Positions 1 to 6,010 of a stretch of DNA of 8,447 nucleotides are shown here, piece by piece. The notes beneath the pieces are model-generated. The model was given only the letters and a program-made list of their open reading frames with translations, ran no database searches and was not told the DNA's origin. This DNA comes from Methanosarcinales archaeon (GTDB taxonomy: Archaea; Halobacteriota; Syntropharchaeia; Alkanophagales; Methanospirareceae), in assembly GCA_030665925.1 (NCBI GenBank), contig DAOUYX010000058.1, positions 1-8,447 of the forward strand, written 5' to 3'. Both the position numbers and the translations under genes were made by a program. Each line of letters begins with the position of its first letter. Position 1 is the stretch's first letter.

Positions 1-866
1 ATCTTATAATAATAAGCCTCCTCACGGCTGGTTATTCTTACCTCCGTTGATTTTGATATTTGCTCGAATTCCTCATCCGACATTCTCGAAGAAACAATCC
101 GCGATAATTTGTCTGTTCCACGTGATATATCAGTCTCTTCCTTTCTTCTCCAGATAATCTCGCCTGGTAATAGATTCTCGAACGCTTTACGCAGAATCCA
201 CTTCCCTATGATTCCCTCTTCGCCATTTGTCTTTGTTTTACGAACCTTAAGCTCAAAAGGTATTTTTGATGCAAAATCAATAATCCTCGTGTCCAGAAAA
301 GGTTGTTTAACATCTATGCCGAGAAGATTACCCAACGTTTCAGATACAAGTGGCTCTTTCTCTTTTATCCTTCTGATCTTATCCTCCATCCTCTTTTCTA
401 TTTCCTTTTGCTCACGTATGAACAGGTGGCGATAGCCAAAAAAGAGTTCATCACCACCGTCTCCAGTCATAACTGCTGAAAAATCCAGCTCCTTTGCATA
501 AGGCAGAGCAGCATACATGGCTACTCCAAACCTGATCAGCATGGGATTATAGGTATTAAGAGCCTTTACCACCCCGGGGATCGATTCTATCGCATCTTCG
601 ATATCGAATATCTTTACTTTGAGTGCCAGTCCAAACGTGTCAGCTACTAATCTTGAGTAATGAATATCTGTGCCTTCTTCTAACGCAACTACTATCGCTG
701 TTGGTTTAGATTCGGAGTTGGAATATTTACTTGCTAAACAGGCAATTACTGAAGAGTCCAATCCGCCCGATAACAGAACGGCATCTGCGATGTTTTCCTT
801 AACGCTGAGCTTCATCAATTCTACCAATTCGTTTGCCAACGCGTTCACATTCTCGGTGGAATTCAT
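1..866 (-). CDS. Asparagine synthase-type ATP pyrophosphatase without glutaminase domain, 3' end cut by window
   Basis: The first 288 codons are visible; the gene runs off the left edge, so its C-terminus is unknown. The protein carries the PP-loop SGGLDSS at residues 33-39 and the motif GDGGDELFFGY at 135-145, both hallmarks of the asparagine synthetase C-terminal (AsnB) domain, which adenylates a carboxylate with ATP and amidates it with ammonia. The usual N-terminal class II glutaminase domain of about 200 residues, with its catalytic Cys2, is absent: the PP-loop lies only about 30 residues from the start. The ATG at 866 is the first in its frame after an upstream in-frame TGA near 940, and a TATA-like box lies about 30 bp upstream, so the short N-terminus looks genuine. 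The enzyme would need free ammonia or a separate glutaminase, or may act on another substrate (beta-lactam synthetase-like or peptide/tRNA amidation). Fold assignment is firm; substrate is not known. Confidence 0.88.
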   Translation of the reverse strand, partial: MNSTENVNALANELVELMKLSVKENIADAVLLSGGLDSSVIACLASKYSNSESKPTAIVVALEEGTDIHYSRLVADTFGLALKVKIFDIEDAIESIPGVVKALNTYNPMLIRFGVAMYAALPYAKELDFSAVMTGDGGDELFFGYRHLFIREQKEIEKRMEDKIRRIKEKEPLVSETLGNLLGIDVKQPFLDTRIIDFASKIPFELKVRKTKTNGEEGIIGKWILRKAFENLLPGEIIWRRKEETDISRGTDKLSRIVSSRMSDEEFEQISKSTEVRITSREEAYYYK

Positions 867-888
867 AGTTTTCTTTACTATTCGACAC

Positions 889-903
889 TCATATTTTAAA
901 TAG
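889..903 (-). promoter_or_regulatory. TATA-like box for the asparagine synthase-type gene
   Basis: Read on the minus strand, this is an AT-rich run with core TTTAAAAT, centred about 30 bp upstream of the ATG at 866. Archaeal TATA boxes sit about 25 bp before the transcription start, so the transcript would begin within a few bases of the start codon and be nearly leaderless. This agrees with the lack of a clear Shine-Dalgarno sequence before 866. Confidence 0.45.
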
Positions 904-909
904 CTTATT

Positions 910-941
910 AGCGGTTTAGCGGTTCAGTGGTTTTGGGGTTA
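910..941. repeat. Degenerate 8-bp tandem repeat, about four units
   Basis: Four consecutive octamers read AGCGGTTT, AGCGGTTC, AGTGGTTT and TGGGGTTA. The first three differ from each other at one or two positions and the fourth is more diverged. The repeat lies just upstream of the TATA-like box of the asparagine synthase-type gene and downstream of the hydrolase stop codon. It could be a simple slippage product or a binding-site cluster; nothing in the sequence decides between these. Confidence 0.5.
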
Positions 942-977
942 GTTCCAATTAAACTAAGCCTCCAAACCTCTAACGAG

Positions 978-1889
978 CTAAAAAGCTATAAAAACCATAG
1001 CTTCAAGCTCAGTTTTGATAAACGCATCCATTTCCTTACAATGCCCATGCGTAGTGCACGTAACAGTATGCAGCTCTTTCGGCTCAAAAGCTTTTGCATA
1101 GGTTTGCTCTGCGTTTTCGTAGGGGATGATCGTATCGTTTACGGAATGAATCATCACTAACTTTCTCGGTGGAATTTTGCTGAGATACGTCTCAGGATCA
1201 ATTGATTTGTAAAATCTGATCATGTCCGGGTCAACCAGTTTCCCGGAAGCAATCGCAGCATCTATTCCGTACCCGCAGGTGCTGATTGCAATCACGCCTC
1301 GTGCCTCAGGATCGAGTGCGCATGCGATAATGGCAAACCGTGCTCCGTTGCTCTCGCCCGCGAATACGATGCGGTCCGGGTCAATCCCCGGCTGATCCCG
1401 CAAGACCTCTGCGGCAGCGAGTGCGTCATGTACCATCCTGTGTTCGGTCGGCTCTTCACCGTTCAGGAACATCTGCAAATCGCTACGCATATCAATAACG
1501 CCTACATTGCGCTGGTCAAGTGCAATGCTTGCGTAGCCGAGACTGCATAGATACTTTGCAAGCCCCTGCTCACCTTCTTTGGTCACGGTCGCTCCGGGGA
1601 GCAGCACGACACCCGGAACGTTTCCCTGCGGCACTGTGGGCATTCGCAGGAGTCCTGCTATCCGCGTGTCCCGACTGGTAAAGCGGACTTCATACAGAGA
1701 GTAATTGTCTGCCGTTTCGAGTGGTGTCAACTGATAATCAGGCGTACATTTTGGATACTCCAACATCCCTTCATCAGTCACATGCCACTCCTGCCTGGTG
1801 ACACAGCTTGAAAGCAATAGCACACCGACAAGTGCAGTAATGACACATCCGATGGCAAGCAATCGTATTACGGTGCGAGAATCCGCCAT
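978..1889 (-). CDS. Secreted or lipid-anchored alpha/beta hydrolase (dienelactone hydrolase/S9-like)
   Basis: A 303-residue protein. Residues about 7-28 form one hydrophobic segment ending in LSSC (Cys29), which fits a lipobox, so the enzyme is probably exported and may be lipid-anchored outside the membrane; an uncleaved membrane anchor is the alternative. The rest is an alpha/beta hydrolase: strand and oxyanion region VVLLPGA at 94-100, nucleophile elbow GESNG at 178-182 (Ser180), probable acid Asp252 in NDTIIP, and probable base His281 or His283 in the HGHCKEMD stretch. This catalytic triad hydrolyses ester, peptide or similar bonds; the substrate cannot be read from sequence. The start at 1889 is supported by AAAGGAG eight bases upstream. 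The gene is monocistronic as far as seen and divergent from atwA, with a shared intergenic region of about 150 bp. There is no sign that it works with AtwA beyond adjacency. Confidence 0.88.
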   Translation of the reverse strand: MADSRTVIRLLAIGCVITALVGVLLLSSCVTRQEWHVTDEGMLEYPKCTPDYQLTPLETADNYSLYEVRFTSRDTRIAGLLRMPTVPQGNVPGVVLLPGATVTKEGEQGLAKYLCSLGYASIALDQRNVGVIDMRSDLQMFLNGEEPTEHRMVHDALAAAEVLRDQPGIDPDRIVFAGESNGARFAIIACALDPEARGVIAISTCGYGIDAAIASGKLVDPDMIRFYKSIDPETYLSKIPPRKLVMIHSVNDTIIPYENAEQTYAKAFEPKELHTVTCTTHGHCKEMDAFIKTELEAMVFIAF

Positions 1890-1897
1890 TTTATTCG

Positions 1898-1904
1898 CTC
1901 CTTT
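1898..1904 (-). promoter_or_regulatory. Shine-Dalgarno site of the alpha/beta hydrolase
   Basis: AAAGGAG on the minus strand lies eight bases before the ATG at 1889 and fixes that start. The transcript therefore has a leader, unlike some neighbouring genes whose TATA-like boxes sit close to the start codon. Confidence 0.65.
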
Positions 1905-1995
1905 GCCTTCCCCTTCTTTTTAGTCTTAGTAAACGAATCATCAACGTTACGCCGACCAAGATCTGAACGCTGAGTCAAAGATACTTATGATGTGT

Positions 1996-2018
1996 AGTTA
2001 TACTAATCCATATTAAAT
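1996..2018 (+). promoter_or_regulatory. TATA-like promoter region of atwA
   Basis: Two AT-rich candidates, around TTATACTA (1999-2006) and CATATTAAAT (2009-2018), lie 26-45 bp upstream of the atwA ATG and just before its ribosome binding site. The first leaves room for a short leader that includes the Shine-Dalgarno site and is the better fit. Which one is used cannot be told from sequence alone. Confidence 0.35.
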
Positions 2019-2028
2019 CCATAGTAAC

Positions 2029-2034
2029 AGGAGG
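2029..2034 (+). promoter_or_regulatory. Shine-Dalgarno site deciding the atwA start
   Basis: A perfect AGGAGG ends nine bases before the ATG at 2044, an ideal spacing. Another ATG at 2037 is out of frame, lies only two bases from the site and opens a frame of 13 codons, so it is unlikely to be used. The next in-frame ATG at 2056 is too far away to fit as well. Confidence 0.75.
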
Positions 2035-2043
2035 CGATGAAAG

Positions 2044-3762
2044 ATGGGGGCATTAATGCGTGTTCGGGGAATCTGTAAACGGTATGAATTATCAAACATA
2101 GATAAAGAGGTAGTAGCGTTAGACAATGTATCGTTCGATATAGAGCGGGGCGAGACGCTGGGGATAATAGGGAGGAGCGGATCCGGCAAGACAACGTTGC
2201 TTCGCATGCTTCGCGGTTACGAGCGGTTTGACGATGGTTTCATAGAACTGGATGGTGTGAAGGTAACGCCGGAGTCGTCCTATGAGAAGTTCAGAATGCT
2301 TCGTAATAAGACTGCTTTTCACCTTCAGCGCTCTTTCGCACTCTACAATATCTCGGTGATAGACAACGTGATAAAACGACTGCGAGCGAAACAGACGGGT
2401 TTTGAAGAGGTGCCACAGCTTGAGGATGAATACGAGGAGTTAAAAGAAGAGGCGTTTAAAATACTTGACCTCGTTGGACTACGAGACAAATGGAATCATC
2501 TTTTCACGATTTTGAGTGGCGGAGACAAGCAGAGGGTTTTGCTTGCCAGACAGATTGCGAAAGAACCCTCTTTATTACTGCTTGACGAGCCCGGCACGAT
2601 GTCTGACCCCCTGACGAGAAACTCTCTGCTTGACAGTTTGAAACGGGTGAAAGAGCGGAGTGATGTGAGCATGTTGCTCGTCTCGCATATGCCCGACGTG
2701 CATAGATATCTCTGCGATCGGCTGCTCATGCTGGATAACGGGAGAATAGTAGAGGGTGGCGATACGGAGAGAGTAATTGATAAGTTTTTAGAGCCTCTTG
2801 AGCCTGTAAAACCGTTAGCCCCGCTAAAAGATGATAAGCACACGATGGTCTGGATTGATAGCGTCTGGAAGAAGTACGATATGGTCACCTCCCACACTCT
2901 GATAAGAACGATTGAAATGCAGGACCTTAATATCAAGATTCCAAAGGGAGATATATTGGGGATAGTCGGTCCGTCAGCAATGGGGAAGACGGTGTTAATG
3001 CGGCTATTAGGCGGTTTTGAGAGCCCGGATAGGGGCCATATTCTGATTAAAATAGGAACAGTGGACTTTGCTAATATTTCGGAATACGGGGGAAGGTCAA
3101 TAGAGGCGAGGAGCAAATTGGGCATTATTCATCAAGAGTTCGCACTGCCACCGCACCAGCTCGTTCAGGATCTATTTGCTCAGCGGATGGGCTTGAAGAA
3201 GTTCGAACTGGTAAAACAGGCGATGGAACGGGCAAAGGAATTTGGTATAAGTGACGTCACGCTTGATGTTCTGTTACGACTTGCGGATATGCCTGAGATA
3301 GAAGCGAGGGGAAGACTCAAAGAGTTAGAGCTCGATCTAAATGTATTGGACACGTTGTTTCCACGATTACCAGCGGTCGAGGCACTAAAAGCAGCTAAAC
3401 CGTACCTTAAAGCAGTTAACCTGCCGGAAGAGATTTTAATGCGGTATATTTCAGAAACGAGCATGGGAGAGGAGATAAGACTTGCAATTGCCTCGCTTCT
3501 GGCTTCGAACTGTGAGATTCTGCTATTAGACGAGCCGTTTGGTGACATTGACCCGATTTCGATGCGTATTGTAACGAATTCACTGAAAGATCTAAATCGC
3601 GAGTTCGACACCACCATTCTGGTTGTGAGCCATCAGCTTGACGTAATCCGAGAGCTTGCACATGAAGCAATCTTAATTGACGAGGGGAAAGTGGTGATGC
3701 GAGGCGATCCAGATGAGGTCTGTGACGCATTCGTAGAGCAAAGGTTTAAAGAGCTGGAATAA
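2044..3762 (+). CDS. atwA: Methyl-coenzyme M reductase activation component A2 (double-ABC ATPase)
   Basis: A 572-residue soluble protein with two ABC ATPase domains and no membrane segments. Domain 1 (about 1-250): Walker A GRSGSGKT at 43-50, Q-loop Gln95, signature LSGGDKQR at 157-164, Walker B LLLLDEP at 177-183, switch His215. Domain 2 (about 266-572): Walker A GPSAMGKT at 309-316, Q-loop Gln364, a degenerate signature around TSMGEE at 472-477, Walker B LLLDEPF at 493-499, switch His530. This layout matches AtwA, the component A2 that uses ATP to drive reductive activation of the nickel cofactor F430 in methyl-CoM reductase to Ni(I), together with other A3a proteins and an electron donor. 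Domain 2 has about 45 more residues between Q-loop and signature than domain 1. The gene stands alone here, not beside mcr genes. Its presence implies a methanogenic or anaerobic alkane-oxidising host. Another soluble tandem-ABC protein is the only serious alternative. Confidence 0.9.
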   Translation: MGALMRVRGICKRYELSNIDKEVVALDNVSFDIERGETLGIIGRSGSGKTTLLRMLRGYERFDDGFIELDGVKVTPESSYEKFRMLRNKTAFHLQRSFALYNISVIDNVIKRLRAKQTGFEEVPQLEDEYEELKEEAFKILDLVGLRDKWNHLFTILSGGDKQRVLLARQIAKEPSLLLLDEPGTMSDPLTRNSLLDSLKRVKERSDVSMLLVSHMPDVHRYLCDRLLMLDNGRIVEGGDTERVIDKFLEPLEPVKPLAPLKDDKHTMVWIDSVWKKYDMVTSHTLIRTIEMQDLNIKIPKGDILGIVGPSAMGKTVLMRLLGGFESPDRGHILIKIGTVDFANISEYGGRSIEARSKLGIIHQEFALPPHQLVQDLFAQRMGLKKFELVKQAMERAKEFGISDVTLDVLLRLADMPEIEARGRLKELELDLNVLDTLFPRLPAVEALKAAKPYLKAVNLPEEILMRYISETSMGEEIRLAIASLLASNCEILLLDEPFGDIDPISMRIVTNSLKDLNREFDTTILVVSHQLDVIRELAHEAILIDEGKVVMRGDPDEVCDAFVEQRFKELE

Positions 3763-3804
3763 CTCTTTCTTTCTAACACCGGACAGGGCAGGGTTTTCGA
3801 GGTC

Positions 3805-3824
3805 GTGGAGCATGCCTCCTCCAC
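3805..3824 (+). terminator. GC-rich hairpin downstream of atwA
   Basis: GTGGAG (3805-3810) pairs with CTCCAC (3819-3824) around an eight-base loop, 42 bp after the atwA stop codon. No run of T follows on the plus strand, so it is a poor intrinsic terminator; it may instead stabilise the 3' end of the transcript or mark a processing site. Confidence 0.3.
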
Positions 3825-3895
3825 ATACGTGCTAAGAAAGAATAAATAAAAACACTAAAAAGAGAAGTGTAATTGAAAGGAAAAGTTTGATTGAT

Positions 3896-3970
3896 GCTCC
3901 GCTGGTGTAGTTCGGCCAAGCATTTGGGCCTCTCGAGCCCACGACCGGGGTTCAAATCCCCGGCGGAGCA
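3896..3970 (+). tRNA. tRNA-Glu (anticodon CTC)
   Basis: A 75-base cloverleaf with all arms visible. The acceptor stem GCTCCGC/GCGGAGC pairs perfectly, with discriminator A at 3970. The D arm has the GG pair in its loop. The anticodon stem TGGGC/GCCCA encloses the loop CTCTCGA, giving anticodon CTC, which reads the Glu codon GAG. The variable region is four bases, and the T arm is CGGGG-TTCAAAT-CCCCG. CCA is not encoded and there is no intron. AT-rich stretches at 3840-3863 could supply its promoter. A glutamate tRNA with anticodon TTC must lie elsewhere if GAA is to be read. Confidence 0.95.
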
Positions 3971-4088
3971 TAGTTTTAGCGTATCCATGTCATCGTAAGG
4001 CTGATGATGAATAACACCAGACCAGCCACCCCAGAAACGCTTCTACTATGGCAATAGTTCGAAATCGAAAAATCTGAAAATATCCAAT

Positions 4089-4108
4089 CTCAGAGAATGC
4101 TCTCTGAG
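4089..4108 (-). terminator. Perfect 8-bp hairpin downstream of purD
   Basis: CTCAGAGA (4089-4096) and TCTCTGAG (4101-4108) pair perfectly around a four-base loop. The hairpin begins 24 bp past the purD stop codon on the minus strand and is followed on that strand by T-rich sequence, which suits a 3' end signal for purD. It also lies about 120 bp past tRNA-Glu on the plus strand, so it could serve both directions. Confidence 0.45.
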
Positions 4109-4131
4109 TCCAACAATACGGATTCTGGCAC

Positions 4132-5532
4132 TCACTCCCGCAGCTCCTTCATCTTTCGTATGCTCCGTTCGATGTAATGTGCTGCAGCTATATCCCAGCG
4201 GTTCCACAGCGCACCGTCTATCGCTCTGGTACCCTCCAGCGATATTTCTCTCGCTTCGTCTATGCTTTCACCGATGCCTACGGTGCAGACCGTTCTTGAA
4301 TCAAGCGCGTACGTATTACCATCTTCTCGTACCTCCATCGAGCCGGGATAGACTCTCAAATTATCGCCATACTCCTCTTTCAACGCATACACACCACTCA
4401 GATCCACCCTTCTATCTCCACTGTATTTCACCCTATACCCACCATAGTCCATCGGCACGGCATACGTCACCACCGTCGCTTTCTTCGCACATTCCACTTG
4501 CGAAAGCGTACCTTCGATCATGCGGAAGCAGACGTCCACGAAATCGCTCTTCAGCACGGGCATTATGTTCATTATCTCCGGATCGCCCGGCCGGCTATTG
4601 ATCTCCAGTATTTTCGCACCCTCACAAGTGTGCATAAAGGCAACGTAAAACGGAATGCCTCGCAGCCCGTCATTTTCACCATTTCCTCTCAGTTTGTTGA
4701 ATAGCTTCTGAACCAACTTCTCCTCCCCTTCTCTATCTCGTTTGTTGACAAACGGCAGCCAATCCTTATTATCCACGTAAGAGCCCATTCCGCCTGTATT
4801 GGGACCCAAGTCCGCATCAAAAGCTCGTTTGTAATCCCTCGTATCCGGTAGAGCGGCGATTCGTTTACCGTCACAGAACGCCTGGAAGCTCGACTCTTCA
4901 CCCTCTACTTTCTCCTCTATGAGTACGTCACTGCCACTTTCAAAGATTGACCGGAAATGGTCAAAGAGTTGCTCTCGACTGGTGAAATGGTCGCCCCACA
5001 CACCTACGCCCTTGCCCGCGGTCGGCTTGTCCGGTTTGACTGCGACTTCGTTCCCGATTTCGTCTAAGAAGCTCCAAACCGCGTCCTTCACTGCGCTTAC
5101 ACTTTTGTAGTCCATACAACGAAACACGTTAAATCCAGGATTCGCCTCGGGACAGCATTTCTCAATCAGATACCGCTGCGCTACTTTACTCCCCTCGATC
5201 GCGTACTGCTTCGTTGGACAGATCATTGGCACGCCCGTCTTACGCTCAATAAGGTCTCGCACGCCCGCGATTATCGGCTTCTCCGGACCGCAGATGCCGA
5301 AATCTATTCCAGCCTTATTCGCGTCAACGAAGTCGCAGATCTTCCCCACGTCCAAATCAGGAATGACCACGTGCTTCTCCGCATGCGCCACGTTAAACGG
5401 ATTCCGCTGCTTGTCCGCAACGTACAAACGCACGTCGTAATCTTCGCTTCGGCACAGTGCATCAATCATCGCAGCCGCTCTCGACCCGTAAGAAATAACC
5501 ACTATCCCTACTTTCTCGCCTTCCCCACGCAT
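4132..5532 (-). CDS. purD: Phosphoribosylamine-glycine ligase (GAR synthetase), divergent form
   Basis: A 466-residue ATP-grasp enzyme, cytoplasmic, catalysing step 2 of purine synthesis: phosphoribosylamine + glycine + ATP to glycinamide ribonucleotide. Family motifs in order: GPEKPI at 82-87, nucleotide-binding loop KPDKPTAGKGV at 166-176, EEKVEGEESS at 206-215, the diagnostic LGPNTGGMGSY at 242-252, and the metal-binding NSRPGDPE at 312-319. It is somewhat longer than typical bacterial PurD of about 430 residues. The N-terminus reads ISYGSRAAAMIDAL where most PurD have a GxGGREHA loop, so the conserved His is missing; this marks a divergent subtype. The start at 5532 is the first ATG; a TATA-like run lies only 3-14 bp upstream of it, so either a more distant TATA (around 5560) gives a leaderless transcript, or translation begins later, for example at GTG 5502. 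It is divergent from prefoldin beta; no other pur gene is adjacent. Confidence 0.92.
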   Translation of the reverse strand: MRGEGEKVGIVVISYGSRAAAMIDALCRSEDYDVRLYVADKQRNPFNVAHAEKHVVIPDLDVGKICDFVDANKAGIDFGICGPEKPIIAGVRDLIERKTGVPMICPTKQYAIEGSKVAQRYLIEKCCPEANPGFNVFRCMDYKSVSAVKDAVWSFLDEIGNEVAVKPDKPTAGKGVGVWGDHFTSREQLFDHFRSIFESGSDVLIEEKVEGEESSFQAFCDGKRIAALPDTRDYKRAFDADLGPNTGGMGSYVDNKDWLPFVNKRDREGEEKLVQKLFNKLRGNGENDGLRGIPFYVAFMHTCEGAKILEINSRPGDPEIMNIMPVLKSDFVDVCFRMIEGTLSQVECAKKATVVTYAVPMDYGGYRVKYSGDRRVDLSGVYALKEEYGDNLRVYPGSMEVREDGNTYALDSRTVCTVGIGESIDEAREISLEGTRAIDGALWNRWDIAAAHYIERSIRKMKELRE

Positions 5533-5546
5533 GGTTTATTTATATG

Positions 5547-5573
5547 TAGCAAGAGTCAAAATAATACTTGCTA
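5547..5573. repeat. Inverted repeat in the purD/prefoldin divergent promoter region
   Basis: TAGCAAG (5547-5553) and CTTGCTA (5567-5573) are perfect 7-base inverted arms separated by 13 bases. A third related half-site, TAGCAAA, lies at 5589-5595. Both arms fall among the AT-rich promoter elements of purD (minus) and the prefoldin gene (plus), a natural place for an operator bound by a dimeric regulator. Chance occurrence in AT-rich DNA is possible. Confidence 0.4.
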
Positions 5574-5616
5574 AAATACGAAATCCGATAGCAAAATAAA
5601 TAGAGAGGATAACAAA

Positions 5617-5982
5617 ATGAGTGGAGAAATACCGCCTCAAGTGCAAAACATGCTTGCTCAGCTCCAGCAGCTTAAAGTTCAAATGGAAGCTTTGAGAAGG
5701 CAAAAGATGCAGGTCGAAGCAATGCTACGCGATGCTGAAAATGCATTAGAGGAATTGGATAAAGTTGATGACGATGCGCTGATCTACAAGAACGTTGGCG
5801 AGTTGATGATAAAAGCGGGTAAAGATGCAGTAAAGGAAGAGCTGGCGGAGAAGAAGGAGACCTACGGCTTGAGGCAGAAGACCTTGGAACGGCAGGAGGA
5901 GCGAGGTCAGAAGCGATATCAGCAGTTACAGCAGCAGTTGCAAGAGGCTTTAGGCGGGGTCATGCAGCCGACGGTCACATAA
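5617..5982 (+). CDS. pfdB: Prefoldin beta subunit
   Basis: A 121-residue, highly charged protein with two long heptad-rich coiled-coil helices (about 10-50 and 70-112) separated by a short beta region that includes the family motif YKNVGELMIKA at about 57-67. The N-terminal IPPQVQNMLAQLQQL is typical of archaeal prefoldin beta. Four beta and two alpha subunits form the jellyfish-shaped hexamer that captures unfolded proteins and passes them to the thermosome. The length is normal for the family. The start at 5617 has a modest ribosome binding site, GAGAGGAT, about 6 bases upstream, and AT-rich promoter candidates at 5570-5579 and 5591-5600. The gene is divergent from purD and converges with the MATE gene, the two stop codons being only 28 bp apart. 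The alpha subunit is not in this window. Confidence 0.95.
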   Translation: MSGEIPPQVQNMLAQLQQLKVQMEALRRQKMQVEAMLRDAENALEELDKVDDDALIYKNVGELMIKAGKDAVKEELAEKKETYGLRQKTLERQEERGQKRYQQLQQQLQEALGGVMQPTVT

Positions 5983-6010
5983 CTTTCCACTGATTTTGAG
6001 CACTTTCTAA

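Noticed and set aside
2037..2078. Overlapping ATG at 2037 as an upstream minigene or alternative atwA start
   Set aside because: It is out of frame, ends after 13 codons and is only two bases from the Shine-Dalgarno site, too close for efficient use.
2496..3125. A 209-codon open frame on the minus strand inside atwA
   Set aside because: It lies wholly antisense to a gene with clear ABC ATPase motifs, its protein resembles no family and is rich in Ser and Ile as expected from antisense reading.
3773..3988. A 71-codon minus frame across tRNA-Glu, and the similar 63-codon plus frame at 7468-7659 across tRNA-Leu
   Set aside because: Both encode the typical false peptides of tRNA genes (such as GDLNPGRG and GEIRTPEP) and have no other support.
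4004..4077. Possible C/D box guide RNA: ATGATGA at 4004-4010 and CTGA at 4074-4077
   Set aside because: The spacing is too long for a typical archaeal guide, there are no convincing internal C' and D' boxes, and the ends cannot pair.
4179..4601. A 140-codon open frame on the plus strand inside purD
   Set aside because: It is antisense to the conserved 3' half of purD, and its composition (Ser, His, Pro, Arg) is typical of an antisense shadow.
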